From contig NZ_CP021731.1 of assembly GCF_003628555.1 (NCBI RefSeq), positions 4,650,001-4,714,000 on the forward strand: 64,000 bases of DNA. The letters are read 5' to 3'. This document shows, piece after piece, positions 56,538 through 64,000 of this stretch (the first letter of the stretch is position 1; the number at the start of each line of letters is the position of its first letter). The position numbers and the translations under genes are program-made. The notes below the pieces were generated by a model, which searched no databases, had not been told where the DNA came from, and saw only the letters and a list, made by a program, of their open reading frames with translations. This stretch comes from Azoarcus sp. DN11. Its GTDB lineage: Bacteria > Pseudomonadota > Gammaproteobacteria > Burkholderiales > Rhodocyclaceae.

Positions 56538-58175
56538 CTACATCGGCAAGGTGAATTGAAACCGTGATCCCCCCCTGCCGATCCTCGAAAACGAAAGCTG
56601 CCCGCCGTGCGACTCGACGATCGAGCGGCAGATCGTCAAGCCAATGCCCATCCCATCGGGCTTCGTGGAAAAGTATGGTTCAAACACACGCTTCGCGGAC
56701 CGCTTCTCCAGGCCCGTGCCGTGGTCCTGGACGAAAACCTTCATCGCCCCACCCTCGCCGACTATCTCGCTTCCGATGACGAGCTTGCGCGCCTCGGATG
56801 GCAGGCCCGTCATCGCCTCCATGCCGTTCTTCATCAGGTTGAACAAGACTTGCTGGATCTCTACCTTGCACAGCGGCACCAGCGGTGGATCCTCCAGTAA
56901 TCGGAGGTCGACACTGACATCATGACGACGGACCTCGAAATTGAGGAACGAGAGCGCATCCTTGATCACCTCGTTGATGTTCTCGGGCTCCTTGTCCGGT
57001 TTATGCTTGCAGACGAACTCCTTGACGTGGCGCAGTATCTCGCCCGCTTGCTCGAGATACTTCAGCGCGAACCCCATGGACTCCGAAATCTCCCCCACGC
57101 CTTCGACCCGCTCGAGACGGAGCATGCAGCCGTTCAGGTAATTGACCGCCGACACCAGCGGCTGCCCCATCTGGTGCGCGAGGGCGGCCGCCATTTCGGC
57201 CATCGAGTTGATCCGGCCGAGCCGCGTGAGCTCCGCGTGGCGCAGCCGTTCGAGCTCTTCGATGCGCTTGCGGTAGGTAATGTCGGTGAAGGCGGCGACG
57301 ACGAACTGCCGGTCCTTGCGCTCGATCAGCGACGAGCTGACGCTCAGCCAGCGCAGCTTGCGCGCCTTCTCGTCGCGCATCCCGATTTCGATGTTGTTGA
57401 TCGAATCCTTCTGAAAATCGCGGATCTGCCACGGCAGGCGGTGCCGCGGGATCTCCGTTCCGTCGTGCAGGAAGAAGCGCAGCGGCAGTTTCCGCCAGCT
57501 CTCGGGCGAGGCGCGCCGCAAGCCGGCCATCTCCGCGAATTGGCAATTGGCCTCGAGGATGTCGCCCTGCGGATCGGTGATCGAAATCCCGATCGGCAGC
57601 ATGTGGAAGAGCTTCTGGTATTTCTCGCGATTTTCGTTCGCGGCCTCCTCGGCGCGCTGGCGCGTCGCGACTTCCTCCTCCAGGCTCGCAACGTGCCGGC
57701 TAAGCTCCACCGTCCGCTGCTGCACGACGATTTCGAGCTTCTCGACGTCGGCCTTCAATTCATCCTCGATCCGCTTGTGCTCGGAGATGTCCTGCACCAC
57801 CCAGATACTTCCGAGTTGCAGGTTGCGCGGGTCGAGCAGCGTGCCAGTGACGATGCACCAGATCAAGGTGCCATCCTTCCGAACGAACGGACGCTCGTCC
57901 TTGAAAGTGTGCTCGCGCTCGAAAAAATGGCCGTACTTCCGGCCGATTGTCGAAAACGATTCGTCGCTCGGGTAGTGCACCCGGACCGATTGGTTGTCGA
58001 GTTCTCCGGGCTCGTATCCGAACAATTCCTCGTATCGTCGGTTACAGCGCTTGATCGTGCGGTTTCGGAGATGGCAGATGGCCACGGGCGTGTTGCGGAA
58101 GATCGCCTCGTAGCCGACCGAGACGTCCTCGCCCTGCTCATCGTCGAATTCCACCGCGACCACGTCATTCTTCAT
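56538..58175 (-). CDS. tdiS: Toluene-degradation sensor histidine kinase TdiS/TutC type
   Basis: A 545-residue soluble sensor kinase. Two PAS domains are visible: about residues 20-140 (IFRNTPVAICHLRNRTIKRC to SIWVVQDISEHKRI) and about 185-320 (KLFHMLPIGISITDPQGDIL to AFTDITYRKRIEELE), separated by a coiled coil. The phospho-acceptor region is MAAALAHQMGQPLVSAVNYL. The ATPase part has N-box FNLMKNGMEAM, and QDHGTGLEKR with FSTKPDGMGIGLTICRSIVE. No membrane spans, so it is cytoplasmic and probably senses toluene-type effectors or redox. Divergent from bssD across a 305-bp regulatory gap. Confidence 0.9.
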   Translation of the reverse strand: MKNDVVAVEFDDEQGEDVSVGYEAIFRNTPVAICHLRNRTIKRCNRRYEELFGYEPGELDNQSVRVHYPSDESFSTIGRKYGHFFEREHTFKDERPFVRKDGTLIWCIVTGTLLDPRNLQLGSIWVVQDISEHKRIEDELKADVEKLEIVVQQRTVELSRHVASLEEEVATRQRAEEAANENREKYQKLFHMLPIGISITDPQGDILEANCQFAEMAGLRRASPESWRKLPLRFFLHDGTEIPRHRLPWQIRDFQKDSINNIEIGMRDEKARKLRWLSVSSSLIERKDRQFVVAAFTDITYRKRIEELERLRHAELTRLGRINSMAEMAAALAHQMGQPLVSAVNYLNGCMLRLERVEGVGEISESMGFALKYLEQAGEILRHVKEFVCKHKPDKEPENINEVIKDALSFLNFEVRRHDVSVDLRLLEDPPLVPLCKVEIQQVLFNLMKNGMEAMTGLPSEARKLVIGSEIVGEGGAMKVFVQDHGTGLEKRSAKRVFEPYFSTKPDGMGIGLTICRSIVESHGGQLSFSRIGRGGSRFQFTLPM

Positions 58176-58325
58176 GGAGCACTACCTCCTCGCAACCGGC
58201 AACCCGGGAACCGGTCTATCTAACCGCGCGCTGGCCCCATTGGCCGCCGATCCGACCCCGTCAACCCTGAGCACTTCCGATTGTGCGCCCGTGACGCAGC
58301 GGCCGCACTAGGGACAACCCCTCTT

Positions 58326-58373
58326 TGCTTAAGTGTTCGCACCAATTGGTCACGTTCGGCGAATGGTGCTTAA
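58326..58373. promoter_or_regulatory. bss promoter repeats (candidate TdiR site)
   Basis: Within the tdiS-bssD gap are two copies of TGCTTAA (58326-58332 and 58367-58373, 41 bp apart), a perfect 10-bp palindrome ACCAATTGGT (58341-58350), and GCACCA/TGGTGC as a 6-bp inverted repeat (58339-58344 and 58364-58369). They lie 108-155 bp upstream of bssD, suitable for an activator site of the TdiR-dependent bss promoter. Binding is inferred. Confidence 0.55.
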
Positions 58374-58480
58374 ATTCAATTCACGGGGCCAGACTCGCGC
58401 TGCCGAACCTGACTCCTCCGGTGCATGATACTCGTCTGCTTCCAAAATTGTTTGGTTTGCAATGAACCGCAGAGGCTGTC

Positions 58481-59479
58481 GTGAGAATTCCTCTTGTTAC
58501 CGAAATACAGAGGTTCAGCCTGCAGGACGGGCCCGGGATCAGGACGACCATCTTCCTGAAGGGCTGCCCGCTACGTTGCCCGTGGTGCCACAACCCCGAA
58601 ACCCAGGACGTGAGACAGGAGTTCTACTATTACCCGGCGCGCTGCGTCGGCTGCGGCCGCTGCATGGCCGTCTGCCCCGCGGGAACATCCCGCCTGGTGC
58701 ACAACTCGGACGGCCGCACGATCGTCGAACTCGACCGCACGGACTGTCAGCGTTGCATGCGTTGCGTCGCCGCCTGCCTGACGGACGCGCGCACCACGGT
58801 CGGGCAACGCATGAGCGTCGAGGAAATCCTGCGCGAAGCGCTGTCCGACTCCCCCTTTTACCGCAACAGCGGCGGCGGAGTCACCATCAGCGGTGGCGAC
58901 CCTCTCTTCCATCCTTCGTTCACATTGGAGCTGGCGCGCAGAATCAAGGAGCGCAACGTCCACGTCGCCATCGAGACTTCCTGCTTTCCCAAGCGTTGGG
59001 AGGTTATTCAGCCGCTGCTGGAATTTGTCGATCTGTTCATCGTCGACCTAAAATCGCTGAATCCAAAGAAACATGAAGAAGTCGTTGGTTGGCCACTTCA
59101 GCCGATACTCGACAACATCGAGCATCTCATGCGATCCAAGGCCAACATCCGCATCCATATTCCCGTGATCCCTGGATTCAATGATTCCCCCCAGGATTTC
59201 GACGACTATATTAGTTATTTGAGTCGCCATACCATGCAGCTGGAGGGTGTCGATATTCTAAATTACCACGTCTATGGAGAAGGAAAATATCGCTCCCTGG
59301 GCAGGGAAAAAGAATATCAATATTTAGGTGTGGAAGAGAACCCGCCCGAGAAGGTAGTACCTCTTGTCAAAGGTTTGAAGCTTGCAGGCATCAAGAACGT
59401 AACGATTGGCGGTTTGGTTGGCATCACGGCGGACAAAGACGAGACTGATCGCGATGCCGCCACAAGGTGTATTACATAA
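58481..59479 (+). CDS. bssD: Benzylsuccinate synthase activating enzyme (radical SAM)
   Basis: A 332-residue glycyl-radical activase. The radical-SAM cysteines are C29, C33 and C36 in FLKGCPLRCPWCHNPE. A ferredoxin-like insert carries two more cluster motifs, CVGCGRCMAVCP and CQRCMRCVAACL. Later parts include GGGVTISGGDPLFHPSF. It makes the Gly radical on BssA using S-adenosylmethionine. The gene uses a GTG start at 58481 with AGAGG upstream; no in-frame ATG fits the family N terminus. First gene of the bssDCABEF operon; bssC starts 18 bp after its stop. Confidence 0.95.
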   Translation: MRIPLVTEIQRFSLQDGPGIRTTIFLKGCPLRCPWCHNPETQDVRQEFYYYPARCVGCGRCMAVCPAGTSRLVHNSDGRTIVELDRTDCQRCMRCVAACLTDARTTVGQRMSVEEILREALSDSPFYRNSGGGVTISGGDPLFHPSFTLELARRIKERNVHVAIETSCFPKRWEVIQPLLEFVDLFIVDLKSLNPKKHEEVVGWPLQPILDNIEHLMRSKANIRIHIPVIPGFNDSPQDFDDYISYLSRHTMQLEGVDILNYHVYGEGKYRSLGREKEYQYLGVEENPPEKVVPLVKGLKLAGIKNVTIGGLVGITADKDETDRDAATRCIT

Positions 59480-59497
59480 ACAATAGGAGACTCATCT

Positions 59498-59680
59498 ATG
59501 GAAACCACCACATGTAAGCAGTGCGCAAACTTCTTTCCTCTTCCCAAGGATGCCGATGATTACGAAGCCGGCAAGGCAGATTGCGTGCGCGAAAAGGAAG
59601 ATGACAAAGGCAAATACTGGCTCTCCAAACCTATATTCGAGAACAGCACGCGATGTGAAGCCTTTCACGCGAAACGATAA
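59498..59680 (+). CDS. bssC: Benzylsuccinate synthase gamma subunit
   Basis: A 60-residue small subunit. Four cysteines (in TTCKQCANFFPL, KADCVREKE and STRCEAFH) fit the HiPIP-like [4Fe-4S] binding domain known for BssB/BssC. It lies between bssD and bssA with gaps of 18 and 23 bp. In the known complex it binds and helps stabilise the alpha subunit. Confidence 0.93.
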   Translation: METTTCKQCANFFPLPKDADDYEAGKADCVREKEDDKGKYWLSKPIFENSTRCEAFHAKR

Positions 59681-59703
59681 AACCAAAGTTCGAGGAGACT
59701 GCC

Positions 59704-62298
59704 ATGAATGACATCGCAAGCGCCAAGGTACTGGAATACAAGGGAAAAACGCTCAATTTCACACCTGAAGATCCGGCCGAAGCAAAGATTCCATCCGACG
59801 AGTTGCACGAGCATCTGCAAAAGCCGTCGACCGCAAGAACCAAACGGCTGAAGGAGCGTTGCCGCTGGAAACACGCATCCGCAGGCGAGTTCATCGAAAA
59901 GAGCGTCACGGCCGGCATCGAGCGCATGCGCTATCTGACCGAAGCACACAAGGCTAGCGAGGGTCAGCCGGAAGTCATCCGCCGCGCGCTCGGCTTGGCG
60001 AATGTTCTGAACAAGTCAACCCTGGTGCTTCAAGAGGACGAATTCATCGTCGGCTACCACGCCGAAGATCCGAACATGTTCCCGCTGTATCCCGAATTGT
60101 CCCACATGGCGGTTCAGGACTACCTGAGGAGCGACTACTCGCCTCAACCGGCCGACGAGGCTGCCGCGATCAATGATTACTGGAAGCCGCACAGCCTGCA
60201 AAGCAAGTGCCAGCCCTACTTCGACCCGGCCGACCTCGGCCGTATGTACCAGGTCAGCAGCATGGAGGCCCCCCCCTTCGCGTCCGGTTACAACAGTATC
60301 GTACCGCCCTACGAAACCGTCCTTGAGGACGGCCTGCTGGCGCGCATCAAGCTCGCCGAGAAACATATCGCCGAAGCCCAGGCCGACATGTCCACCTTCC
60401 CGTGGAACGGCACCAAGGGCCTAGACAACATCGCCAAGATCGACCACTGGAAGGCGATGGTCATCGCCTGCAAGGCGGTCATCAGCTGGGCGCGCCGTCA
60501 AGGCCGTCTGTGCCGGATCGTCGCCGAGAATTTTGAAACCGATCCGAAGCGTCAGGCCGAGCTGCTCGAAGTTGCTGACATCTGCCATCGCGTTCCCGCC
60601 GAGCCCTGCAAGGGCCTCAAAGACGCGATGCAGGCGAAGTTCTTCACCTTCCTGATCTGCCACGCCATCGAGCGCTACGCGAGCGGCTACGCGCAGAAGG
60701 AAGACACCCTGCTGTGGCCGTACTACAAGGCCTCCGTCATCGACAAAAAGTTCCAGCCGATGGACCACATGGGCGCGGTGGAACTCGTCGAGATGGAACG
60801 TTTGAAGATTTCCGAGCACGGTGCCGGCAAGTCGCGCGCCTATCGCGAAATCTTCCCGGGCTCGAACGACCTGTTCATCCTCACCGTCGGCGGCACGAAC
60901 GCCAAGGGCGAGGACGCATGCAACGACATGACCGACGCCATCCTGGAAGCGGCCAAGCGGATCCGCACTGCTGAGCCCTCCATCGTCTTCCGCTACAGCA
61001 AAAAGAGTCGCGAAAAGACGCTGCGATGGGTTTTCGAGTGCATCCGCGACGGTCTAGGCTATCCGTCGATCAAGCACGACGAGATCGGCACGGCGCAGAT
61101 GAAGGAATATGCCAAATTCAGCCTCAACGGCAACGGCGCCACCGACGAGGAAGCCCACAACTGGGTCACCGTGCTGTGCATGTCGCCCGGCCTTCACGGT
61201 CGCCGCAAGACACAAAAGACCCGATCGGAAGGCGGCAGTTCGGTCCTCCCGGCCAAGGTGCTGGAAATCACGCTCAACGACGGCTACGATTGGTCGTACG
61301 CGGACATGCAGTTAGGCCCGAAGACGGGTGAACTCTCCTCGTTGAAGACCTTCGAGGACATCTGGGAGGCCTTCCGCAAGCAGTATCAATACGCGATCAA
61401 CCTTGGCATCAGCACCAAGGACGTGTCGCGCTACTTCGAGCAGCGCTACCTGCAGTTACCTTTCGTGTCGGCAATCGACGACGGCTGCATGGAATTCGGC
61501 ATGGACGCTTGCGCCCTGTCCGAACAACCCAACGCCTGGCACAACGAGGTCACGACGGTCGTCGCGGCGAACTCCCTCGTGGCGATCAAGAAGCTGGTGT
61601 TCGAGGAGAAGAAGTACACCCTGGAACAACTCAGCCAGGCACTGAAGGCGAACTGGGAAGGCTTCGAGGAAATGCGCGTCGACTTCAAGCGCGCGCCAAA
61701 GTGGGGCAACGACGACGAATACGCCGACAGCATCGTCTCCCGATTCTACGAGGAAGTCATCGGCGGCGAATTGCGCAAGATCACCAACTACTCTGGTGGC
61801 CCGGTCCTGCCGACCGGTCAGGCTGTCGGCATGTACATGGAAGTGGGTTCGCGCATGGGCCCGACGCCCGACGGCCGCTTCGGCGGCGAAGCGGCTGACG
61901 ACGGTGGCATTTCTCCCTACATGGGCACCGACAAGAAAGGCCCGACAGCGGTGTTGCGCTCGGTGTCCAAGGTGCAGAAGAACCAGAAGGCCAATCTGCT
62001 GAACCAGCGCTTGTCGGTACCCATCATGCGCTCCAAGCACGGTTTCGAGATCTGGAACGCGTACATGAAGACCTGGCACGAACTGAACATCGATCATGTT
62101 CAGTTCAACGTCGTCAGCACCGACGAAATGCGCGCGGCGCAGCGCGAACCAGAGAAGCACAATGATCTCATCGTTCGCGTGTCCGGCTACAGCGCCCGGT
62201 TCGTCGACCTTCCAACCTATGGGCAGAACACCATCATTGCCCGTCAGGAACAGGACTTCAGCGCGTCCGATCTCGAATTCCTAAACGTCGAAATCTGA
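59704..62298 (+). CDS. bssA: Benzylsuccinate synthase alpha (catalytic) subunit
   Basis: An 864-residue glycyl-radical enzyme that adds toluene (and in some strains m-xylene) to fumarate, giving (R)-benzylsuccinate. The radical glycine is G828 in RVSGYSARFVDLPTYGQNT, and the active-site thiyl cysteine is C492 in WVTVLCMSPGLHG. Both fit the Thauera positions shifted by one. The frame is complete. It lies between the two small subunit genes, 23 bp after bssC and followed by a hairpin before bssB. Confidence 0.96.
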   Translation: MNDIASAKVLEYKGKTLNFTPEDPAEAKIPSDELHEHLQKPSTARTKRLKERCRWKHASAGEFIEKSVTAGIERMRYLTEAHKASEGQPEVIRRALGLANVLNKSTLVLQEDEFIVGYHAEDPNMFPLYPELSHMAVQDYLRSDYSPQPADEAAAINDYWKPHSLQSKCQPYFDPADLGRMYQVSSMEAPPFASGYNSIVPPYETVLEDGLLARIKLAEKHIAEAQADMSTFPWNGTKGLDNIAKIDHWKAMVIACKAVISWARRQGRLCRIVAENFETDPKRQAELLEVADICHRVPAEPCKGLKDAMQAKFFTFLICHAIERYASGYAQKEDTLLWPYYKASVIDKKFQPMDHMGAVELVEMERLKISEHGAGKSRAYREIFPGSNDLFILTVGGTNAKGEDACNDMTDAILEAAKRIRTAEPSIVFRYSKKSREKTLRWVFECIRDGLGYPSIKHDEIGTAQMKEYAKFSLNGNGATDEEAHNWVTVLCMSPGLHGRRKTQKTRSEGGSSVLPAKVLEITLNDGYDWSYADMQLGPKTGELSSLKTFEDIWEAFRKQYQYAINLGISTKDVSRYFEQRYLQLPFVSAIDDGCMEFGMDACALSEQPNAWHNEVTTVVAANSLVAIKKLVFEEKKYTLEQLSQALKANWEGFEEMRVDFKRAPKWGNDDEYADSIVSRFYEEVIGGELRKITNYSGGPVLPTGQAVGMYMEVGSRMGPTPDGRFGGEAADDGGISPYMGTDKKGPTAVLRSVSKVQKNQKANLLNQRLSVPIMRSKHGFEIWNAYMKTWHELNIDHVQFNVVSTDEMRAAQREPEKHNDLIVRVSGYSARFVDLPTYGQNTIIARQEQDFSASDLEFLNVEI

Positions 62299-62313
62299 AA
62301 AAAGCAGCCAAAC

Positions 62314-62339
62314 GGAGGGGCAGCGTTCTGCGCCCCTCC
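62314..62339 (+). promoter_or_regulatory. Intercistronic hairpin between bssA and bssB
   Basis: GGAGGGGC (62314-62321) pairs perfectly with GCCCCTCC (62332-62339) around a 10-base loop, 16 bases after the bssA stop. No T-tract follows and bssB must be expressed, so it is more likely a stabilising or processing element than a terminator. Confidence 0.6.
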
Positions 62340-62374
62340 ACCCATAGTCAAACCAAATATATTGGAGCCATAAC

Positions 62375-62605
62375 ATGGAAGCGGAAAAGAGCTTGCAAAA
62401 CCAGCCGTATACCGAAGTCGGCACAGCGAAGCCCTGCCGGATCTGCAAGTGGCAAACCCCTGACCCCACCGATCCGCACCGTGGGCAGTGCACCGCCAAC
62501 CGCCACGCCATGGGCGGAGTCTGGAAACGCTGGCTTAGGGACGTCGAGAACACGACCTGCTCCAGGCATGAGGAAGGCAAACTGAGCTTCCGCGACCACG
62601 TCTGA
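62375..62605 (+). CDS. bssB: Benzylsuccinate synthase beta subunit
   Basis: A 76-residue small subunit with cysteines in AKPCRICKWQTPD, HRGQCTANRHAMG and NTTCSRHEEG, matching the [4Fe-4S]-binding fold of BssB. It comes 76 bp after bssA, beyond a hairpin. In the known complex BssB caps BssA and is needed for ordered substrate access. Confidence 0.93.
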   Translation: MEAEKSLQNQPYTEVGTAKPCRICKWQTPDPTDPHRGQCTANRHAMGGVWKRWLRDVENTTCSRHEEGKLSFRDHV

Positions 62606-62652
62606 ACACCGGACAGAAGTGGCTTACCTCCCGACCGCGTTGACGATAGATC

Positions 62653-63513
62653 ATGAAAACCTCTCCTAGCACAAATGGCTTGTTCATCCCGGAAGTGGAC
62701 CCCTACTACTATGTAAGTACGGAAAACCAGAGCTTTCTCGATAAATTCGCCAAGATATCCAAAAAGCACCCCGTCAACGTCTTGGTGGTCGGCAAACAGG
62801 GCTGCGGCAAGTCCTCTCTGGTGCGGCAATACGCCGCCGTCAACAGGCTGCCGCTGGCGACCTTTCAGATCGGCATCCTGTCCGAGCCGGGACAATTGTT
62901 TGGTGAATACGCGCTGGAGAACGGGGAAACGCGCTACAAGCAGTTCCTCTTCCCTCAGGCCATCCAGACGCCCAACTGCGTCATCCATCTTGAGGAGATC
63001 AATCGCCCCGAACACCCGAAGGCGTTGAACATGCTGTTCTCCATCCTCTCCGATGATCGACAGGTATGGATGGACGAACTGGGCCTGCTGCAAGTGGCGC
63101 CCGGGGTCGTTTTCTTCGCGACGCTGAACGAGGGCGCCGAATTCGTCGGCACGGAGCTACTCGACCCGGCCCTGCGCGACCGCTTCTATGTCACGACCAT
63201 GGATTTTCTGCCGAACGAAGTCGAAATGGAGGTGCTGGAAAAGAAGACCGGCGTAACAAACGAGCAGGCCAGGGAAATCATCACGGTGGCGAACAGCATT
63301 CGCGCCAATGCCGACCTCGGCGTCGACGTTTCCACACGCAAGATTCTGATGCTCGGCGAGATGATCGCCGCCGGAGGTACGCTGCGCGAGGCCATCGTGA
63401 CGAGTCTCCAAACCGACAAGAAGACGCTCGAGTCGGTTTTGCTGTCGCTGCACGTCAATCTGGGGAAGGTGGAAAAGAGCAAGACCGAATACGTTCAGTA
63501 CATTGCCGCCTAA
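62653..63513 (+). CDS. bssE: BssE, MoxR-like AAA+ ATPase of the bss operon
   Basis: A 286-residue AAA+ protein. Walker A is VVGKQGCGKSSLVRQYA; Walker B is CVIHLEEINRPEHPKAL, followed by the sensor-1 Asn in FFATLNEGAEF and an Arg finger region around LDPALRDRFYV. It is thought to act as a chaperone for assembly or activation of benzylsuccinate synthase together with BssF. 47 bp after bssB, and 8 bp before bssF. Confidence 0.92.
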   Translation: MKTSPSTNGLFIPEVDPYYYVSTENQSFLDKFAKISKKHPVNVLVVGKQGCGKSSLVRQYAAVNRLPLATFQIGILSEPGQLFGEYALENGETRYKQFLFPQAIQTPNCVIHLEEINRPEHPKALNMLFSILSDDRQVWMDELGLLQVAPGVVFFATLNEGAEFVGTELLDPALRDRFYVTTMDFLPNEVEMEVLEKKTGVTNEQAREIITVANSIRANADLGVDVSTRKILMLGEMIAAGGTLREAIVTSLQTDKKTLESVLLSLHVNLGKVEKSKTEYVQYIAA

Positions 63514-63521
63514 GGTTTTCC

Positions 63522-64000
63522 ATGGCCAAGAACAAGGACACCACACTTCGGCTGATGAACAGCGCGGGAGACGTCAAGCGCTTCGTCATCCCAGGTGAGG
63601 AAGGCTATTCGGACTTCTGGCGTCGCGACAAATCCCCGATCGAGTCCGTCGAGTTGGTGAAGCTATTGGTCGCGATTCGCAAACTGTCGACCTTCATCGG
63701 ACGCAACGTCGGCGAAATCGTCTGGTCGGGAATGGAACTCGACAATGCGCTCGCCCTCGATCCAACCCCGATCATGGGCACGTATCCGGTTCCGGCGGGA
63801 AAAACCGATCTGATGGTCGGCATCATGGTGCAAGAGGCGTACAAGCGTGTCGAGTGGTCAGAGCGTCTGCGCGAGATGCTCAGGCTGCGCGTCCAGCCCC
63901 CGACGCAGTACGAATACAAGTTCGACATGTTCTTCACCCTTTGCGAGTCCGTCTACGTCGACGGCCTGGCCAACAAGAGCGTGCTCGGTTACTACGCCGA
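63522..64000 (+). CDS. bssF: BssF, partial
   Basis: The first 159 codons of the gene following bssE; it runs off the right edge of the window. The visible protein begins MAKNKDTTLRLMNSAGDVKR and continues with YSDFWRRDKSPIESVELVKL. Position and sequence fit BssF, the conserved partner of the BssE ATPase, probably a VWA-domain type protein in its missing C-terminal part. No frameshift is seen up to the edge. Confidence 0.88.
   Translation, partial: MAKNKDTTLRLMNSAGDVKRFVIPGEEGYSDFWRRDKSPIESVELVKLLVAIRKLSTFIGRNVGEIVWSGMELDNALALDPTPIMGTYPVPAGKTDLMVGIMVQEAYKRVEWSERLREMLRLRVQPPTQYEYKFDMFFTLCESVYVDGLANKSVLGYYA

Noticed and set aside
56922..58223. 433-codon plus-strand open frame opposite tdiS
   Set aside because: It mirrors the kinase gene exactly and has shadow-type composition; the minus strand shows PAS, H-box and ATPase motifs in order.

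Overview
The window looks like part of a mobile catabolic island of a denitrifying, aromatic-degrading betaproteobacterium (Azoarcus/Aromatoleum/Thauera type). It joins three blocks: an ICEclc-like (PFL_47xx-type) conjugation module; a gene set for anaerobic degradation of a benzoate analogue through a class I aryl-CoA reductase, best matching the 3-methylbenzoyl-CoA (mbd) pathway of Azoarcus sp. CIB; and the start of the anaerobic toluene operon (bssDCABEF) with its two-component regulator tdiSR. The combination resembles what is known of ICE-XTD in Azoarcus sp. CIB. That is an inference from gene content, not a database match.

Layout. 1-2.3 kb: partial UbiB/ABC1 kinase, a DUF2934 protein and a TetR regulator. 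2.3-4.3 kb: insertion scar tissue, with an IS5-family remnant, a complete ISAs1-type element with a 10-bp target duplication and a frameshifted transposase, and a group II intron maturase relic. 4.3-21.8 kb: MobH-type relaxase, prlF-yhaV toxin-antitoxin, DUF3742, and a long leftward mating-pair-formation operon (RAQPRD, PFL_4701 to PFL_4711 types, TraC/VirB4, DsbA-like, RadC, TraG-like). 21.9-25.6 kb: IS630 element with an in-frame stop, IS1380 remnant, MFS drug exporter, degenerate IS5 element. The usual upstream ICE genes (TraD and others) are missing at this junction.

25.8-47.5 kb, all leftward: a beta-oxidation/CoA-transferase operon, a decayed 3-hydroxyacyl-CoA dehydrogenase, an acyl-CoA dehydrogenase, korAB with a 2[4Fe-4S] ferredoxin (electron supply), then amidohydrolase-thiolase-enoyl hydratase-hbd-had-oah-dch (ring-product hydration, oxidation, ring cleavage and beta-oxidation), and the four-subunit reductase mbdO-N-Q-P. 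The Q gene carries a frameshift at a run of nine G. 48.1-54.5 kb, rightward: a branched-chain-type ABC uptake system (mbdB1-B5) and aryl-CoA ligase (mbdA), followed by the convergent TetR repressor mbdR. Sites fitting ATAC-N10-GTAT, the operator reported for MbdR, lie at the mbdO and mbdB1 promoters. One-mismatch versions lie before mbdA and before the amidohydrolase operon.

55.8-64 kb: tdiR and tdiS (leftward), and rightward bssD, bssC, bssA, bssB, bssE and the start of bssF, which add fumarate to toluene (or m-xylene). m-Xylene would give 3-methylbenzoyl-CoA after bbs-type beta-oxidation (not in this window), which links the bss and mbd blocks functionally. No tRNA, rRNA, CRISPR array, integrase or att site was seen.
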